From the NCBI GenBank assembly GCA_020630915.1, contig JAHDIF010000003.1, positions 62,001 to 126,000 of the forward strand: a DNA stretch of 64,000 bases, read 5' to 3'. The notes under the pieces are model-generated. The model saw nothing but the letters and a program-made list of their open reading frames with translations, did no database searches and had not been told where the DNA came from. The stretch is from Dokdonia sp. GTDB taxonomy: Bacteria > Bacteroidota > Bacteroidia > Flavobacteriales > Flavobacteriaceae. Numbering within the stretch: the stretch's first letter is position 1; every line of letters starts with the position of its first letter. Below, in pieces: positions 1-9,298 of this stretch. Both the position numbers and the translations under genes were made by a program.

Positions 1-884
1 AACAGACTAAAAGACATGCATTTATTGCCTCGCTTTTACAAATACCGCATTTAATAGTTTGTATTAACAAAATGGATTTGGTAGATTATTCTGAAACTGC
101 GTACCATAAGGTCTTACAGCAGTTTGAAGAGTTTTCTTCTAAGTTGTATGTGAAGGATGTTCGTTTCTTACCCATTAGTGCTTTAAATGGTGATAATGTG
201 GTAAATAGATCAGAAAACATGCCTTGGTTTCAGGGCGCTCCTTTACTACATACGCTAGAGACCATGCATATAAGTAGCGATATTAATAAAATAGATGCAC
301 GTTTTCCTGTACAAACGGTTATTAGACCTCAGAGAGAAGGATTTATAGATTATAGAGGGTATGCAGGAAGGGTTGCAAGTGGCATCTTTAGACCAGGAGA
401 TGAGGTGACTATAATGCCATCGGGTTTTACTTCTGTTATAAAGACCATAGATACTCAAGAAGGAGCATTAAAGGAAGCGTATGCTCCAATGTCTGCTTGT
501 ATTACTCTTACTGATGATATAGATATAAGTAGAGGGGACATGATTGTAAAAACTAATAATAAGCCAGAATCAACTCAAGAGTTTGATGCGATGCTATGTT
601 GGTTACATAATGCTCCATCTAAACCTCGTGTCAAGTATACGATATTACACACTTCTAATGAACAAAAAGCTATGGTCAAAGAAGTGCTTTATAAGATTGA
701 CATCAATACCTATGCAAGGAATGTAGAGGATAAAGACCTCTCTATGAATGATATTGCCCGTATAAAAGTAAGAACTACAAGACCACTTCTTATAGACGAG
801 TATCGTGATAATCGTATCACGGGTAGTTTTGTATTAATAGACGATGCGACTCACGAAACTGTTGCGGCAGGAATGATTTTGTAA
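1..884 (+). CDS. cysN: Sulfate adenylyltransferase subunit 1 (GTPase), 5' end outside window
   Basis: CysN is the GTPase subunit that, with CysD, makes adenosine 5'-phosphosulfate from sulfate and ATP in the cytoplasm. The reading frame is open to the left edge (first full codon at base 3). The GTPase G4 motif NKMD lies at 66-77, so an ATG at 72 falls inside this motif and is not the start; the N-terminal part with the P-loop is missing. Then follow an EF-Tu-like domain 2 (GYAGRVASGIFRPGDEV), the ISRGDMIV segment typical of CysN, and the C-terminal beta domain ending TGSFVLIDDATHETVAAGMI, a family signature. Its stop overlaps a tiny ORF that leads into a sulfotransferase gene, which fits a supply of activated sulfate for sulfation. 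Identification is secure; only length and start are unknown. Confidence 0.95.
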   Translation, partial: QTKRHAFIASLLQIPHLIVCINKMDLVDYSETAYHKVLQQFEEFSSKLYVKDVRFLPISALNGDNVVNRSENMPWFQGAPLLHTLETMHISSDINKIDARFPVQTVIRPQREGFIDYRGYAGRVASGIFRPGDEVTIMPSGFTSVIKTIDTQEGALKEAYAPMSACITLTDDIDISRGDMIVKTNNKPESTQEFDAMLCWLHNAPSKPRVKYTILHTSNEQKAMVKEVLYKIDINTYARNVEDKDLSMNDIARIKVRTTRPLLIDEYRDNRITGSFVLIDDATHETVAAGMIL

Positions 885-943
885 TGGATTTGGAAGTAAT
901 TGAACTTGGAATAATTGAAGAATTAATTAATGAACTAAATTAA
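884..943 (+). CDS. Possible 19-residue ORF bridging cysN and sulfotransferase
   Basis: An ATG overlaps the cysN stop as TAATG, and the frame runs 19 codons to a TAA that directly abuts the ATG of the next gene at 944. The peptide would be MDLEVIELGIIEELINELN, acidic and able to form an amphipathic helix. The exact fit to the gap suggests translational coupling, in which ribosomes read through the spacer to reach the next start. It could equally be chance in AT-rich DNA. No homologue is recognised. Confidence 0.25.
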   Translation: MDLEVIELGIIEELINELN

Positions 944-1672
944 ATGTTTAAAAAGAAAACTAAGAAATTAATAAATACAACGCCTATTTTTGTGATTGGA
1001 ACGGGCCGATCTGGCACTCATTTATTAGGTAGAACATTTTTATCTAATAAGGACTGTAAAGTCCTTATCGAAGATCCTATGTTTTTCAAAGATGTAACTA
1101 AAATAGCAACAGGACAGAGAAAAAGGAGACATTTCAAAAAAGTATTAAAAAACTATAGGAATTTATTTGTTAGTACTAAAGAGAAGTATGTTTTAGAAAA
1201 AACTCATCCAAATATTTGGTTTGTTGAGGACTTACTAGAAGCTTTTCCTAATGCGAAGTTTATAGGTATTAAAAGGGATCCATACGCTACCATTTCAAGC
1301 ATGCTTAATCATGGAAATGTGATGAAATGGTATAATGTTCTCCCGCTTAATAAAGAAAATGATTTCTTAGGAATAGACTCTGAAAATATAAACTACTTTA
1401 CGAATCTTTCAATAGAAGCTAAAGCCGCTTTTAGATGGAAATCTCACATTAGACGTCTTAACTATTTAGAAGAAATCTTTCCAAATAATGTAATGGTATT
1501 TGATTATGAAGATTATTTTAATAATAATGAAGAATTAATGAACAAAATATCTTCATTTATAGGTATTTCGGGCGAATTGCACGCTGAAAAAATTAAAAAT
1601 GAAAGTCTAGATAAATGGAAAACCCATTTAACATCAGAGAATATTGAAAACATTAATAATGTAATTAAATAA
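944..1672 (+). CDS. Sulfotransferase family protein (PAPS-dependent)
   Basis: A cytoplasmic-type sulfotransferase predicted to move sulfate from PAPS to a sugar or other acceptor. The 5'-phosphosulfate loop is visible as GTGRSGTHLL at residues 19-28, and the 3'-phosphate-binding segment as RDPYATISSM at about 111-120 with the usual Arg and Ser. The length of 242 residues is slightly short for the family (often 250-300). The frame stays open after the TAA at 1670-1672 and runs to another TAA at 1763-1765, just before the flippase gene, so a C-terminal tail may have been lost or be read through. Position between cysN and a polysaccharide cluster supports a role in decorating the surface glycan. 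The acceptor cannot be told from sequence. Confidence 0.85.
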   Translation: MFKKKTKKLINTTPIFVIGTGRSGTHLLGRTFLSNKDCKVLIEDPMFFKDVTKIATGQRKRRHFKKVLKNYRNLFVSTKEKYVLEKTHPNIWFVEDLLEAFPNAKFIGIKRDPYATISSMLNHGNVMKWYNVLPLNKENDFLGIDSENINYFTNLSIEAKAAFRWKSHIRRLNYLEEIFPNNVMVFDYEDYFNNNEELMNKISSFIGISGELHAEKIKNESLDKWKTHLTSENIENINNVIK

Positions 1673-1766
1673 TTGCATTTACAATTAGTTTTTGAGACAA
1701 GACAAGTAGGAAATATAAATTTTTCTAAAATATTGAAGTCTAAGTACCCTAGATTAGGAACGTAAT

Positions 1767-3221
1767 ATGAGCTATACAACTGAGGCAATTAGAGGTTTTT
1801 CTTGGACATTTTTGGAAAGTTTTTTATCAAAGATACTGACGTTTGGTATATCTATAGTTTTGGCTAGATTATTACTACCGGAAGATTATGGAATTTTAGG
1901 TTCAATGTATTTTTTTATCGGATTAGGTACTATTCTAATTGATGCTGGACTAACACAATCTTTGATAAAGGATCAAAGAACTAGTGAAAAAGAATTTTCG
2001 ACAGTTTTCTTTTTTAATTTGGCGTTGAGTGTTTTATTGTATGTTATTCTTTTCGTTTCGGCACCGTTAATATCTGAATTTTATGAAATTACCATTTTAA
2101 AATCAGTTATAAGGATTTATGGGTTAACCTTTTTAATTAAGGCCTTTTATAATATTCATAATACGATTTTGATTAAAAAAATGAATTTCAAAAAACTAAT
2201 GTATGTAAATCTCATTGCTAACATAATAAGTGGAATAGTATCAATTGTTTTAGCTTATAGAGGTTTTGGTGTTTGGAGTTTGGTATGGGGTGCAATCGCA
2301 TTGTCGACATCAATACTTGCGCTGCATTGGTTCACTTCTTCTTGGAGGCCAATTTTAGTTTTTGATAAAGAATCCTTAAAAAAACACTTCTCTTTTGGTG
2401 CCAAGATTACCTTATCAGGAATCCTTAACATAGGTACGAGTAATTTATACTATTTGATTATTGTGAAATATTTTACAATAGAACAAACCGGCTATTTTCA
2501 AAAAGCTGAAAACATTAAAAATTTACCAGTTCAAAACTTTACTAACATTATAAATAAAGTGGCATTTCCTCTTTTTTCAAAGATGAAGGAGGACCCAGAA
2601 AAATTAACCAGCGCATACAAAAGGCTTATCCGTTTAGTTCTTTTTATAATGGTAATAGTTATGGTTATTTTAATAGGGCTCTCCGAGGATATTTTTATTA
2701 TACTTTTTACTGAAAAATGGTTAATTGCAGCAAAGTATTTCAAAATTATAGCTTGTACTACTGTTTTAATACCTGTTCAATCGTATTTTACAAGTATTTT
2801 GAAGGTATACGGAAAAAGTGAAACGATATTAAAAAGGACTATGTTTATCAATATAATAATTATCATATTAACAATAATAGGTGCTTATTTTGGACTTAAT
2901 TATTTGCTATGGTCTTATGCCTTAGGAATTTTTATAAAATTCTTGCTTTTCTCTGGGGCTGCTTCTGCACTTATGAATTATGATTTTAGAAGTCAACTAA
3001 AAGACTTTTTGCCGATACTATGCCTTGGTTTTGTAGTTTATTTGACACTGACATATTTTGAAACCATTCTGGAAATAAATATCATATTTAAAGTTGGTAT
3101 ACTATCAGTTTTAGCAGGTGTTCAATATTTCTTATTGGCATATATTTTTAAATTATCTTCTTATAAAGAAATAGTAACTCTAATAAATAAAAGAATTAAT
3201 GTTGAAAATAAAAGAGATTAA
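1767..3221 (+). CDS. Polysaccharide flippase, Wzx/MOP superfamily
   Basis: An inner-membrane protein of 484 residues with about 12 to 14 hydrophobic segments, starting with the family pattern of an amphipathic N-terminus, SFLSKILTFGISIVLARLL, then LPEDYGILG. Proteins of this MOP/MATE-like group carry undecaprenyl-linked repeat units across the inner membrane. The 3' end overlaps the next gene by 23 bases, so the two are probably translated together. It is the only flippase seen in the window, so it is the best candidate for exporting the units made by the glycosyltransferases downstream. Assignment to the superfamily is firm; the transported substrate is inferred from context. Confidence 0.88.
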   Translation: MSYTTEAIRGFSWTFLESFLSKILTFGISIVLARLLLPEDYGILGSMYFFIGLGTILIDAGLTQSLIKDQRTSEKEFSTVFFFNLALSVLLYVILFVSAPLISEFYEITILKSVIRIYGLTFLIKAFYNIHNTILIKKMNFKKLMYVNLIANIISGIVSIVLAYRGFGVWSLVWGAIALSTSILALHWFTSSWRPILVFDKESLKKHFSFGAKITLSGILNIGTSNLYYLIIVKYFTIEQTGYFQKAENIKNLPVQNFTNIINKVAFPLFSKMKEDPEKLTSAYKRLIRLVLFIMVIVMVILIGLSEDIFIILFTEKWLIAAKYFKIIACTTVLIPVQSYFTSILKVYGKSETILKRTMFINIIIIILTIIGAYFGLNYLLWSYALGIFIKFLLFSGAASALMNYDFRSQLKDFLPILCLGFVVYLTLTYFETILEINIIFKVGILSVLAGVQYFLLAYIFKLSSYKEIVTLINKRINVENKRD

Positions 3222-4107
3222 TAATTATGCTAAATATTTATTTACCAATTTGAAATTTAAGATTTGGGCAAAGAAATATATTATCATACAAGGATTCCCT
3301 GAAAGTACTAATTTCGGTGATGCAATTAATATATTCATGGTTGAATATTTATCAGAAAAATCTGTTTTGAATGCGAATTATCTTAATAAAGAAAAGCTCA
3401 AAACATTTACAATTTATTCTGTGATAGGTAGCATAATTACGGTAATAGAAAAAGGAAGTGTTATTTGGGGATCGGGTTTAATCATCGACGAAGAGGATAG
3501 GGACCTAGGGCCTTTCGATGTAAGGGCAGTACGAGGACCTAAAACTAGAAACGCTCTTTTAAAAAGAAATGTTGATTGTCCTGAGGTTTATGGAGATCCC
3601 GCTCTTCTATTACCATATATTTACAATCCTAATGTAACGCCTCAATATAAATTTGGTATAATTCCTCATTATGTTGATAAAAAAAGTGGCTGGATTGAGA
3701 AAGTATCTAAAATGAGTGATGTTTTAATTATTGATATCGAAACAGGAAATGAATATGAAAAGATAATTAAACAACTATTAATGTGTGAACAAATTATTAG
3801 CAGTTCTCTTCATGGGATTATAATAGCTTACGCTTATAAAATTCCATTCCGACACGTGAAATTTTCAGATAAAATCATGGGTGGTAATTTTAAATTCGAT
3901 GATTTTATGTTATCTGTTAATTTAAAACCAACAGCACCTTTAAATATTGACAATAAGACCGATTTCCAGGATGTGTTTGACCCTAACTTTTTTATAAATG
4001 AATTTGGTTCATATAATCCTAATCATTTAATAGAAGCTTGCCCTTTTATTAGCGATGATAAAAGAAATCAGCTTCAATCTAGACTTAACGAAAGTATTTT
4101 AGAATAA
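3199..4107 (+). CDS. Polysaccharide pyruvyl transferase family protein (first of two)
   Basis: A 302-residue protein of the pyruvyl-transferase family (CsaB/WcaK-like), which puts pyruvate ketals from phosphoenolpyruvate on sugars. Visible family features are ESTNFGDAIN near the N-terminus, VIWGSGLI, VRGPKTRNALL, VYGDPALLLP, and SSSLHGIIIAYAY near the C-terminus, where the His is part of the conserved SxHG-type motif. It starts inside the end of the flippase gene and is followed after 31 bases by a second member of the family. It is somewhat shorter than the second copy. Some members of this family have other transferase activities, so pyruvylation is likely but not proven. Confidence 0.85.
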   Translation: MLKIKEINNYAKYLFTNLKFKIWAKKYIIIQGFPESTNFGDAINIFMVEYLSEKSVLNANYLNKEKLKTFTIYSVIGSIITVIEKGSVIWGSGLIIDEEDRDLGPFDVRAVRGPKTRNALLKRNVDCPEVYGDPALLLPYIYNPNVTPQYKFGIIPHYVDKKSGWIEKVSKMSDVLIIDIETGNEYEKIIKQLLMCEQIISSSLHGIIIAYAYKIPFRHVKFSDKIMGGNFKFDDFMLSVNLKPTAPLNIDNKTDFQDVFDPNFFINEFGSYNPNHLIEACPFISDDKRNQLQSRLNESILE

Positions 4108-4138
4108 TTATTCTAAATAAAATTATTGAAAACCTCAG

Positions 4139-5242
4139 ATGAGAGTTAAAACGATAACATGCCATGAGGTATATAATCATGGAGCGACCCTACAAGAATA
4201 TGCCTTGTTAAAATATTTGGAAAAACTGGGTCATGAGGCAGAAGCCATTCATTACAAGCCACCCTATTTGAGTGGACACCTAAAACTGTGGACAGTTTCA
4301 AACCCTAAATACAACAACTTTATTTTAAAATGGCCTTATTTATTACTGAAACTTCCAACACGAATAATTAATTTAAAAAGAAAGAGGGCATTTGATAATT
4401 TTTCTAAAAAACATATTCAGGTAGGTGAGTACAGATATTCGAGTAACCAAGAGTTAAAGGATAATCTGCCTAAAGCTGATGCCTATATATGCGGTAGTGA
4501 TCAAATATGGAATTCATATTTCCAGAATGGAAAAGATCCATCATTTTATCTAGATTTTGCCCCAGAAAAAGCTTTAAAAATATCTTATGCAGCGAGTTTT
4601 GCTATAGATGAAATAGAGGATGACCTTAAAGATTTTGTTGGTAAAAGTATTTCTAGACTCAATGCTGTATCTGTGCGAGAAACGTCTGGGTTGAATATAT
4701 TAAAAGGATTAGGAATTTCAAAAGGAGTTCAGGTTTTGGATCCTGTTTTTTTATTAACACCAGATTTTTGGAAGACTAATTTTATAAGAGAAATTAGAGA
4801 AGATTATTTATTTATTTATGATTTTGATAGTAATGTTGAAATAAAAAGATATGCCCAAGAACTTGCAACAAAATATAATCTTCGAATTTATAGTGTCAAT
4901 AAAAATATTGCATATTCTGATAAAAACTTCTGGTTAGAGGGACCCGAAACATTTCTTTCTTTATTATACAATGCTAAGATTGTCTTGACAAATTCATTTC
5001 ATGCGGTTGCATTTTCTGTTATTTTCAGTAAACAATTGTATGTGTTTAATCGAAATGTAAGCATAAACACTAGAATGAGGGACCTATTGGGTCTTGTAGA
5101 TTTAGGCAGTATTCACGAGAATAACCCTAGAGAGTCTTCAAAAATCTCAATTAAGCCAATATCTAACTATGTAGAAGTAAATAAAAAACTACAAACACAT
5201 ATTGACAGGTCTAAGCTATTTATAGAAAAAGCTTTAAGTTAA
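4139..5242 (+). CDS. Polysaccharide pyruvyl transferase family protein (second of two)
   Basis: A 367-residue member of the same family as its upstream neighbour but of a different subgroup. Key segments are NHGATLQEYALLKYL at the N-terminus, ICGSDQIWN in the middle, the VRETSG element, VLDPVFLL, and NSFHAVAFSVIF near the C-terminus. It is cytosolic, with no signal peptide or membrane segment. The stop overlaps the next gene's start by one base (TAATG), so it is co-translated with the glycosyltransferase that follows. Two pyruvyl-transferase-like genes in one cluster suggest two modified sugars, or that one of them has another role. Confidence 0.87.
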   Translation: MRVKTITCHEVYNHGATLQEYALLKYLEKLGHEAEAIHYKPPYLSGHLKLWTVSNPKYNNFILKWPYLLLKLPTRIINLKRKRAFDNFSKKHIQVGEYRYSSNQELKDNLPKADAYICGSDQIWNSYFQNGKDPSFYLDFAPEKALKISYAASFAIDEIEDDLKDFVGKSISRLNAVSVRETSGLNILKGLGISKGVQVLDPVFLLTPDFWKTNFIREIREDYLFIYDFDSNVEIKRYAQELATKYNLRIYSVNKNIAYSDKNFWLEGPETFLSLLYNAKIVLTNSFHAVAFSVIFSKQLYVFNRNVSINTRMRDLLGLVDLGSIHENNPRESSKISIKPISNYVEVNKKLQTHIDRSKLFIEKALS

Positions 5243-6384
5243 TGAAGAAGGTTTTATTTGTGATAGAGTCATTGAGCCATGGAGGTGCTGAAAAAAGTTT
5301 AATAAATTTATTTAGAAACCTGGATGTTACAAATATGAAGGTTGATCTGTTACTTATCAAAAAGGGAGGTGAATTTGAGGGTATGTTACCAGACTATGTG
5401 AATTTAATTTTTTTAGAAAACCTTCTACCTAAGAACCTTTTTTTTAGATATAATAAGAGAATTAAATATTGGATCTTTAGAAGATTTTTTAAAAATTTTC
5501 ATAATGCACAACTTTACTGGAAAGTTTATGGAAAGGAGTTGGTGGATTTCCCTCGGTTTTATGATACGGCTATTGCATATAATCAAGGATTTTCAACATA
5601 TTATGTAGCAAATAAAGTAAATGCTAAGTATAAAGTTGCTTGGGTAAATACAGATTATAAAAAAGCGGGGTATCTTCCAATTTTTGATAGGCCATATTAT
5701 CAAAAAATGTCAAAAGTAATATTTGTTTCAAAAGAAGGGTATGAGTCTTTTAAAAGTGCCTTTGGATTGACTAAAGTTACAGCAGCCACAGGCATTATTC
5801 CAGACATAGTAGATGTAGGTAGTATCTTAAAATCGTCTGATGAGTACTTGCCAAAATTTGATCGTAATACCTTTATTATTGTCACTGTAGGTAGACTTGC
5901 AAAAGCGAAAGGATACGACTTAGCCATTGAAAGCTGTAAAAATTTAATAGATAATGGTGTAAATGTTAAATGGTATGCTATTGGTGACGGAAGTGAACGA
6001 GAGAATCTTCAAAATAAGATAGATTCACTCGGATTGACATCTTTTTTTGTGTTCTTAGGGTATAAGAAAAACCCGTATCCATATATTAAACACTGCAATG
6101 TATATGTGCAACCTTCACGTTTTGAGGGACTAGGACTAAGTGTAATTGAAGCAAAAATATTAAACAAACCTATTGTTTGCACTAATTTTATTACCGTAAA
6201 TTCTCTAATCACTAATGAAACAACAGGTTTGATTGTTGAAATGTCGTCAACTAGTATTTCAAAGGCATTATTGAGGTTATATAAAGATGAAGAGTTACAA
6301 TTAAAATTCATAAATAATTTGTCTATGGAACATGATGATTATTTAGAAAAACCAATTAGATTAATAAATAGTTTGATTAATTAA
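5242..6384 (+). CDS. Glycosyltransferase, GT-B fold, family 4 type
   Basis: A 380-residue retaining glycosyltransferase of GT-B fold. The N-terminal acceptor domain opens with VLFVIESLSHGGAEKSL, the common GGAE turn of this family. The donor domain carries VGRLAKAKGYDLAI and the nucleotide-sugar binding E-x7-E element in SRFEGLGLSVIEAKIL. No membrane segment is visible, so it probably works at the inner face of the inner membrane on an undecaprenyl-linked glycan. Start and previous stop overlap (TAATG). Sugar donor and linkage cannot be read from the sequence. Confidence 0.88.
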   Translation: MKKVLFVIESLSHGGAEKSLINLFRNLDVTNMKVDLLLIKKGGEFEGMLPDYVNLIFLENLLPKNLFFRYNKRIKYWIFRRFFKNFHNAQLYWKVYGKELVDFPRFYDTAIAYNQGFSTYYVANKVNAKYKVAWVNTDYKKAGYLPIFDRPYYQKMSKVIFVSKEGYESFKSAFGLTKVTAATGIIPDIVDVGSILKSSDEYLPKFDRNTFIIVTVGRLAKAKGYDLAIESCKNLIDNGVNVKWYAIGDGSERENLQNKIDSLGLTSFFVFLGYKKNPYPYIKHCNVYVQPSRFEGLGLSVIEAKILNKPIVCTNFITVNSLITNETTGLIVEMSSTSISKALLRLYKDEELQLKFINNLSMEHDDYLEKPIRLINSLIN

Positions 6385-6413
6385 TGATCAGGTATTTGTA
6401 GAAATTAAAAAGT

Positions 6414-7106
6414 ATGATTAGCCATTACCATAAATGTATATTTATTCACATTCCAAAAGCTGCTGGAACAAGTATTGAAACTTTTTTCTTGAATAATTTA
6501 GGTTTAGATTTTGAAGATAAACACGCACTTCTTTTAGGCAAAACAACAAATTTATATTTACCACCTGCTTCAGTTTCACACCTCACTGCTAAACAGATGA
6601 TTAATCAGTTTTATATAAGTAAAGAATTGTTTGAGAATTATTTTAAGTTTTCCTTTGTAAGGAACCCTATTGATAGACTTTATTCTAGTTACAAATATTT
6701 AGGCTATGCAAAAGTAATTTCATTCGACACTTTCATTTTACAAGAATTGCCGCGACTTTTCAAACGTAAGTTTAAAATGTATTTTTTACAAACACAAACG
6801 TCATTTATTTATAATGATGAAAACAAATTAATGGTGGACTATGTCGGGAAACTCGAAAGTATCAATAAAGACTTTTCTGTAATACAAAAGAGATTAAATC
6901 TTGAGGGTTTAGACTTGCCACATGTAAATAAGTCTGGCTATAAGTATGATAACCTTAGGGGTTTAAAAAAGGTGTTGATTAACCCTAGACTACTATTCAG
7001 ACTCAATTTTGGAAAAAAAAATAAAACATATTCCTCCAAAGCTTTGAAAGTTATAAAACACTATTATGAGGAGGACTTTATTAATTTCAATTATAATATT
7101 GACTAA
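6414..7106 (+). CDS. Sulfotransferase family 2 domain protein
   Basis: A 230-residue protein of the carbohydrate sulfotransferase type (Sulfotransfer_2). The 5'-phosphosulfate loop is HIPKAAGTSIE at residues 13-23, and the 3'-phosphate site is FVRNPIDRLYSSY at about 82-94, both as in chondroitin or heparan-type sulfotransferases. It differs clearly from the sulfotransferase at 944, so the locus holds two unrelated sulfotransferase subfamilies. The next gene starts directly after its TAA. With cysN at the start of the cluster, this argues that the exported polysaccharide carries sulfate. Confidence 0.85.
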   Translation: MISHYHKCIFIHIPKAAGTSIETFFLNNLGLDFEDKHALLLGKTTNLYLPPASVSHLTAKQMINQFYISKELFENYFKFSFVRNPIDRLYSSYKYLGYAKVISFDTFILQELPRLFKRKFKMYFLQTQTSFIYNDENKLMVDYVGKLESINKDFSVIQKRLNLEGLDLPHVNKSGYKYDNLRGLKKVLINPRLLFRLNFGKKNKTYSSKALKVIKHYYEEDFINFNYNID

Positions 7107-8186
7107 ATGCACATAGTATTTATTGTAAATAGTATATACGAAAGTGGAGGATTGGAACGTGTAATAGCCGAAAGAACAAAACTATTAATAGATCAGTATG
7201 ATTATAACATTAGTATTGTATCCTTAGAATTGGAGAAAAAAAAGAAATTTTATGATTTTCATCCAAAAATCAATTTTCACGAAGTAAAAGATGATTCAAA
7301 TATAAGTTGGCTCAATAAAAGAAAAAAAATTATAGAATGTTTGAAAAAAATAGAACCGGACATCATTACAGTTTGTGATGATGGATTAAAGGGATTGTTT
7401 TTTCCGTTTTTTTATGGTTTTTTTAGAAATGTTATTTATGAACGGCACGCTTCAAAGAGTATTTTTTTTAAAAAAGACTCTATTATTAATACTCTAAAAT
7501 TTTGGTTTATCTCATTACTAGCAGATTTGGGAAGCATATTGTATAACAAAGTAGTTGTGCTTACGGAGTCAAATAAAAAAGAATGGCGTTTTGCTAATAC
7601 TACGGTAATACCCAATTTTATTTCAAATTTTCCTGAGAATAAGTCAAACCTAAATATCAAACGAGTAATGGCTGTAGGAGGGCATAGTTACTCTAAAGGG
7701 TTTGACAGACTCTTATTGATATGGAAAGAAGTGATTGTTAATAACCCGGAGTGGGAGCTCCATATTTTTGGTAGAATAAAAAACCAAAATATTATCAATC
7801 TATGCAAATCATTAAATTTGGAAAAGAGCGTTTTTTTTCATTTACCAACAAAGAATATAATGAAGGAATATTTAGACTCATCTATTTATGCCATGACGTC
7901 AAGATCTGAAGGTTTTGGGATGGTTTTGATAGAAGCTATGTCGTGTGGTGTTCCATGTATTTCATTTGATTGTCCAAGCGGTCCTAGAGAAATTATCAAA
8001 CATAATTTAGATGGCTATCTTATTAAAGAAGGTGACTTAAAGAGTTATACTGAGCATTTATCAAAGCTTATTAATAATTTCCAATTGAGACAAAAAATGG
8101 GAGATCAAAGTAGAAAGAATGTTGGAAAATACAGACAAGACGTCGTAATTGCTCATTGGGTAAATTTGTATAATCAAATAGCGTGA
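7107..8186 (+). CDS. Glycosyltransferase family 4 (first of a tandem pair)
   Basis: A 359-residue GT-B enzyme. The N-terminal turn is ESGGLERVIAER, and the donor-site segment TSRSEGFGMVLIEAMSCG contains the E-x7-E element, followed by ISFDCPSGPREII, characteristic of this GT4 subgroup. It aligns along its length with the next gene, so the two look like a tandem duplication that has diverged. The coding sequence holds T8 runs at 7462-7469 (followed by A6) and 7831-7838, which could slip. Its end overlaps the GTG start of the next gene. Substrate unknown. Confidence 0.88.
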   Translation: MHIVFIVNSIYESGGLERVIAERTKLLIDQYDYNISIVSLELEKKKKFYDFHPKINFHEVKDDSNISWLNKRKKIIECLKKIEPDIITVCDDGLKGLFFPFFYGFFRNVIYERHASKSIFFKKDSIINTLKFWFISLLADLGSILYNKVVVLTESNKKEWRFANTTVIPNFISNFPENKSNLNIKRVMAVGGHSYSKGFDRLLLIWKEVIVNNPEWELHIFGRIKNQNIINLCKSLNLEKSVFFHLPTKNIMKEYLDSSIYAMTSRSEGFGMVLIEAMSCGVPCISFDCPSGPREIIKHNLDGYLIKEGDLKSYTEHLSKLINNFQLRQKMGDQSRKNVGKYRQDVVIAHWVNLYNQIA

Positions 8187-9298
8187 AAATTTTATTTACA
8201 ACAGATCAGATTTATTTAAATGGGGGGATTGAAAAAGTTCTTTCCATTAAGGCCAATTTTCTTATCCAAGAGTATGGCTATAATATTTCAATAGTTACGA
8301 CCGAGCAAAAAAGTAATCCTCCTTGTTACAATTTGAGCGATAAAATACAACTCCTTGATATTGGAGTAAATTATAAGAGAAACAAAAGTTATTTTCATCC
8401 TTCAAATATTGCAAAAACATATAAACATTATAGAAGATTAAAAGACGTTATAAAACAGTTAGACCCAGATGTTATTATAGTAATTAATTATTCTTTTGAT
8501 TTCTTTTTAATGCCATTTTTGAAAGGAAAAATCCCATTAATTAAGGAATATCATGGGTCTCGATTTAGATATCATGATACTAGAAAAACAAAGAATTTAT
8601 ACCATCAATTGCGTTACAAATTTAATGATTACACAGAGAAGAGGTATGATAAAATAGTTGTGCTTAATGAATCTGAAGTAGGTTTTTTCAAGTCTAATAA
8701 TATCATTGTAATTGCGAACCCGACAAATAGCACATCCCACAAGGCCCCATTAACAAATAAAAAGGCAATTGCTATGGGAAGAATTGCCCCGGTGAAAGGG
8801 TTTGAAAAATTGATTGATGTTTGGGGTAAAGTAGTGGAAAAATACCCCGACTGGCAGCTTGATATATATGGACAAGATTATAACGGGACAAAAAATGAAT
8901 TGATTGATAAAATCAAAAGTTTAAAATTACAGAATCATATTTTTTTTAAGGGCATAACAAAGGATTCTTTAAGTACAATGACTAATTATAGTTTATATCT
9001 TATGACTTCAAAAACGGAGTGTTTTCCTATGGTGCTTTTGGAATCAATGAGTGTGGGGTTACCTATTATTTCGTTTGACTGTCCTACAGGTCCAAGGCAC
9101 ATGATAACTCCGGAAGTGGGACTATTAGTCGAATCGAGTGATATAAATGCTTTTGCAGCAGCCGTTGTTAAGCTAATAGATCAGAAAAGTGTAAGACAGA
9201 AAATGGGAGAAAATTGTAAAGTTTCAGTTTTGCAATATTCAGATCATAGAATAATGAGCAAATGGCATCAATTGTTTAATTCCCTTGTAGATGTTTGA
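8183..9298 (+). CDS. Glycosyltransferase family 4 (second of a tandem pair), GTG start
   Basis: A 371-residue GT-B glycosyltransferase beginning with GTG at 8183, overlapping the previous stop in GTGA. The start is supported because MKILFTTDQIYLNGGIEKVL is the normal first strand and GG turn. The donor region reads MGRIAPVKGFEKL, then TSKTECFPMVLLESMSVG (E-x7-E) and ISFDCPTGPRHMI. It is a clear paralogue of the gene before it, sharing the same motif order, so they may add two sugars of the same kind or related sugars. It overlaps the EpsG-like gene by 8 bases. Confidence 0.88.
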   Translation: MKILFTTDQIYLNGGIEKVLSIKANFLIQEYGYNISIVTTEQKSNPPCYNLSDKIQLLDIGVNYKRNKSYFHPSNIAKTYKHYRRLKDVIKQLDPDVIIVINYSFDFFLMPFLKGKIPLIKEYHGSRFRYHDTRKTKNLYHQLRYKFNDYTEKRYDKIVVLNESEVGFFKSNNIIVIANPTNSTSHKAPLTNKKAIAMGRIAPVKGFEKLIDVWGKVVEKYPDWQLDIYGQDYNGTKNELIDKIKSLKLQNHIFFKGITKDSLSTMTNYSLYLMTSKTECFPMVLLESMSVGLPIISFDCPTGPRHMITPEVGLLVESSDINAFAAAVVKLIDQKSVRQKMGENCKVSVLQYSDHRIMSKWHQLFNSLVDV

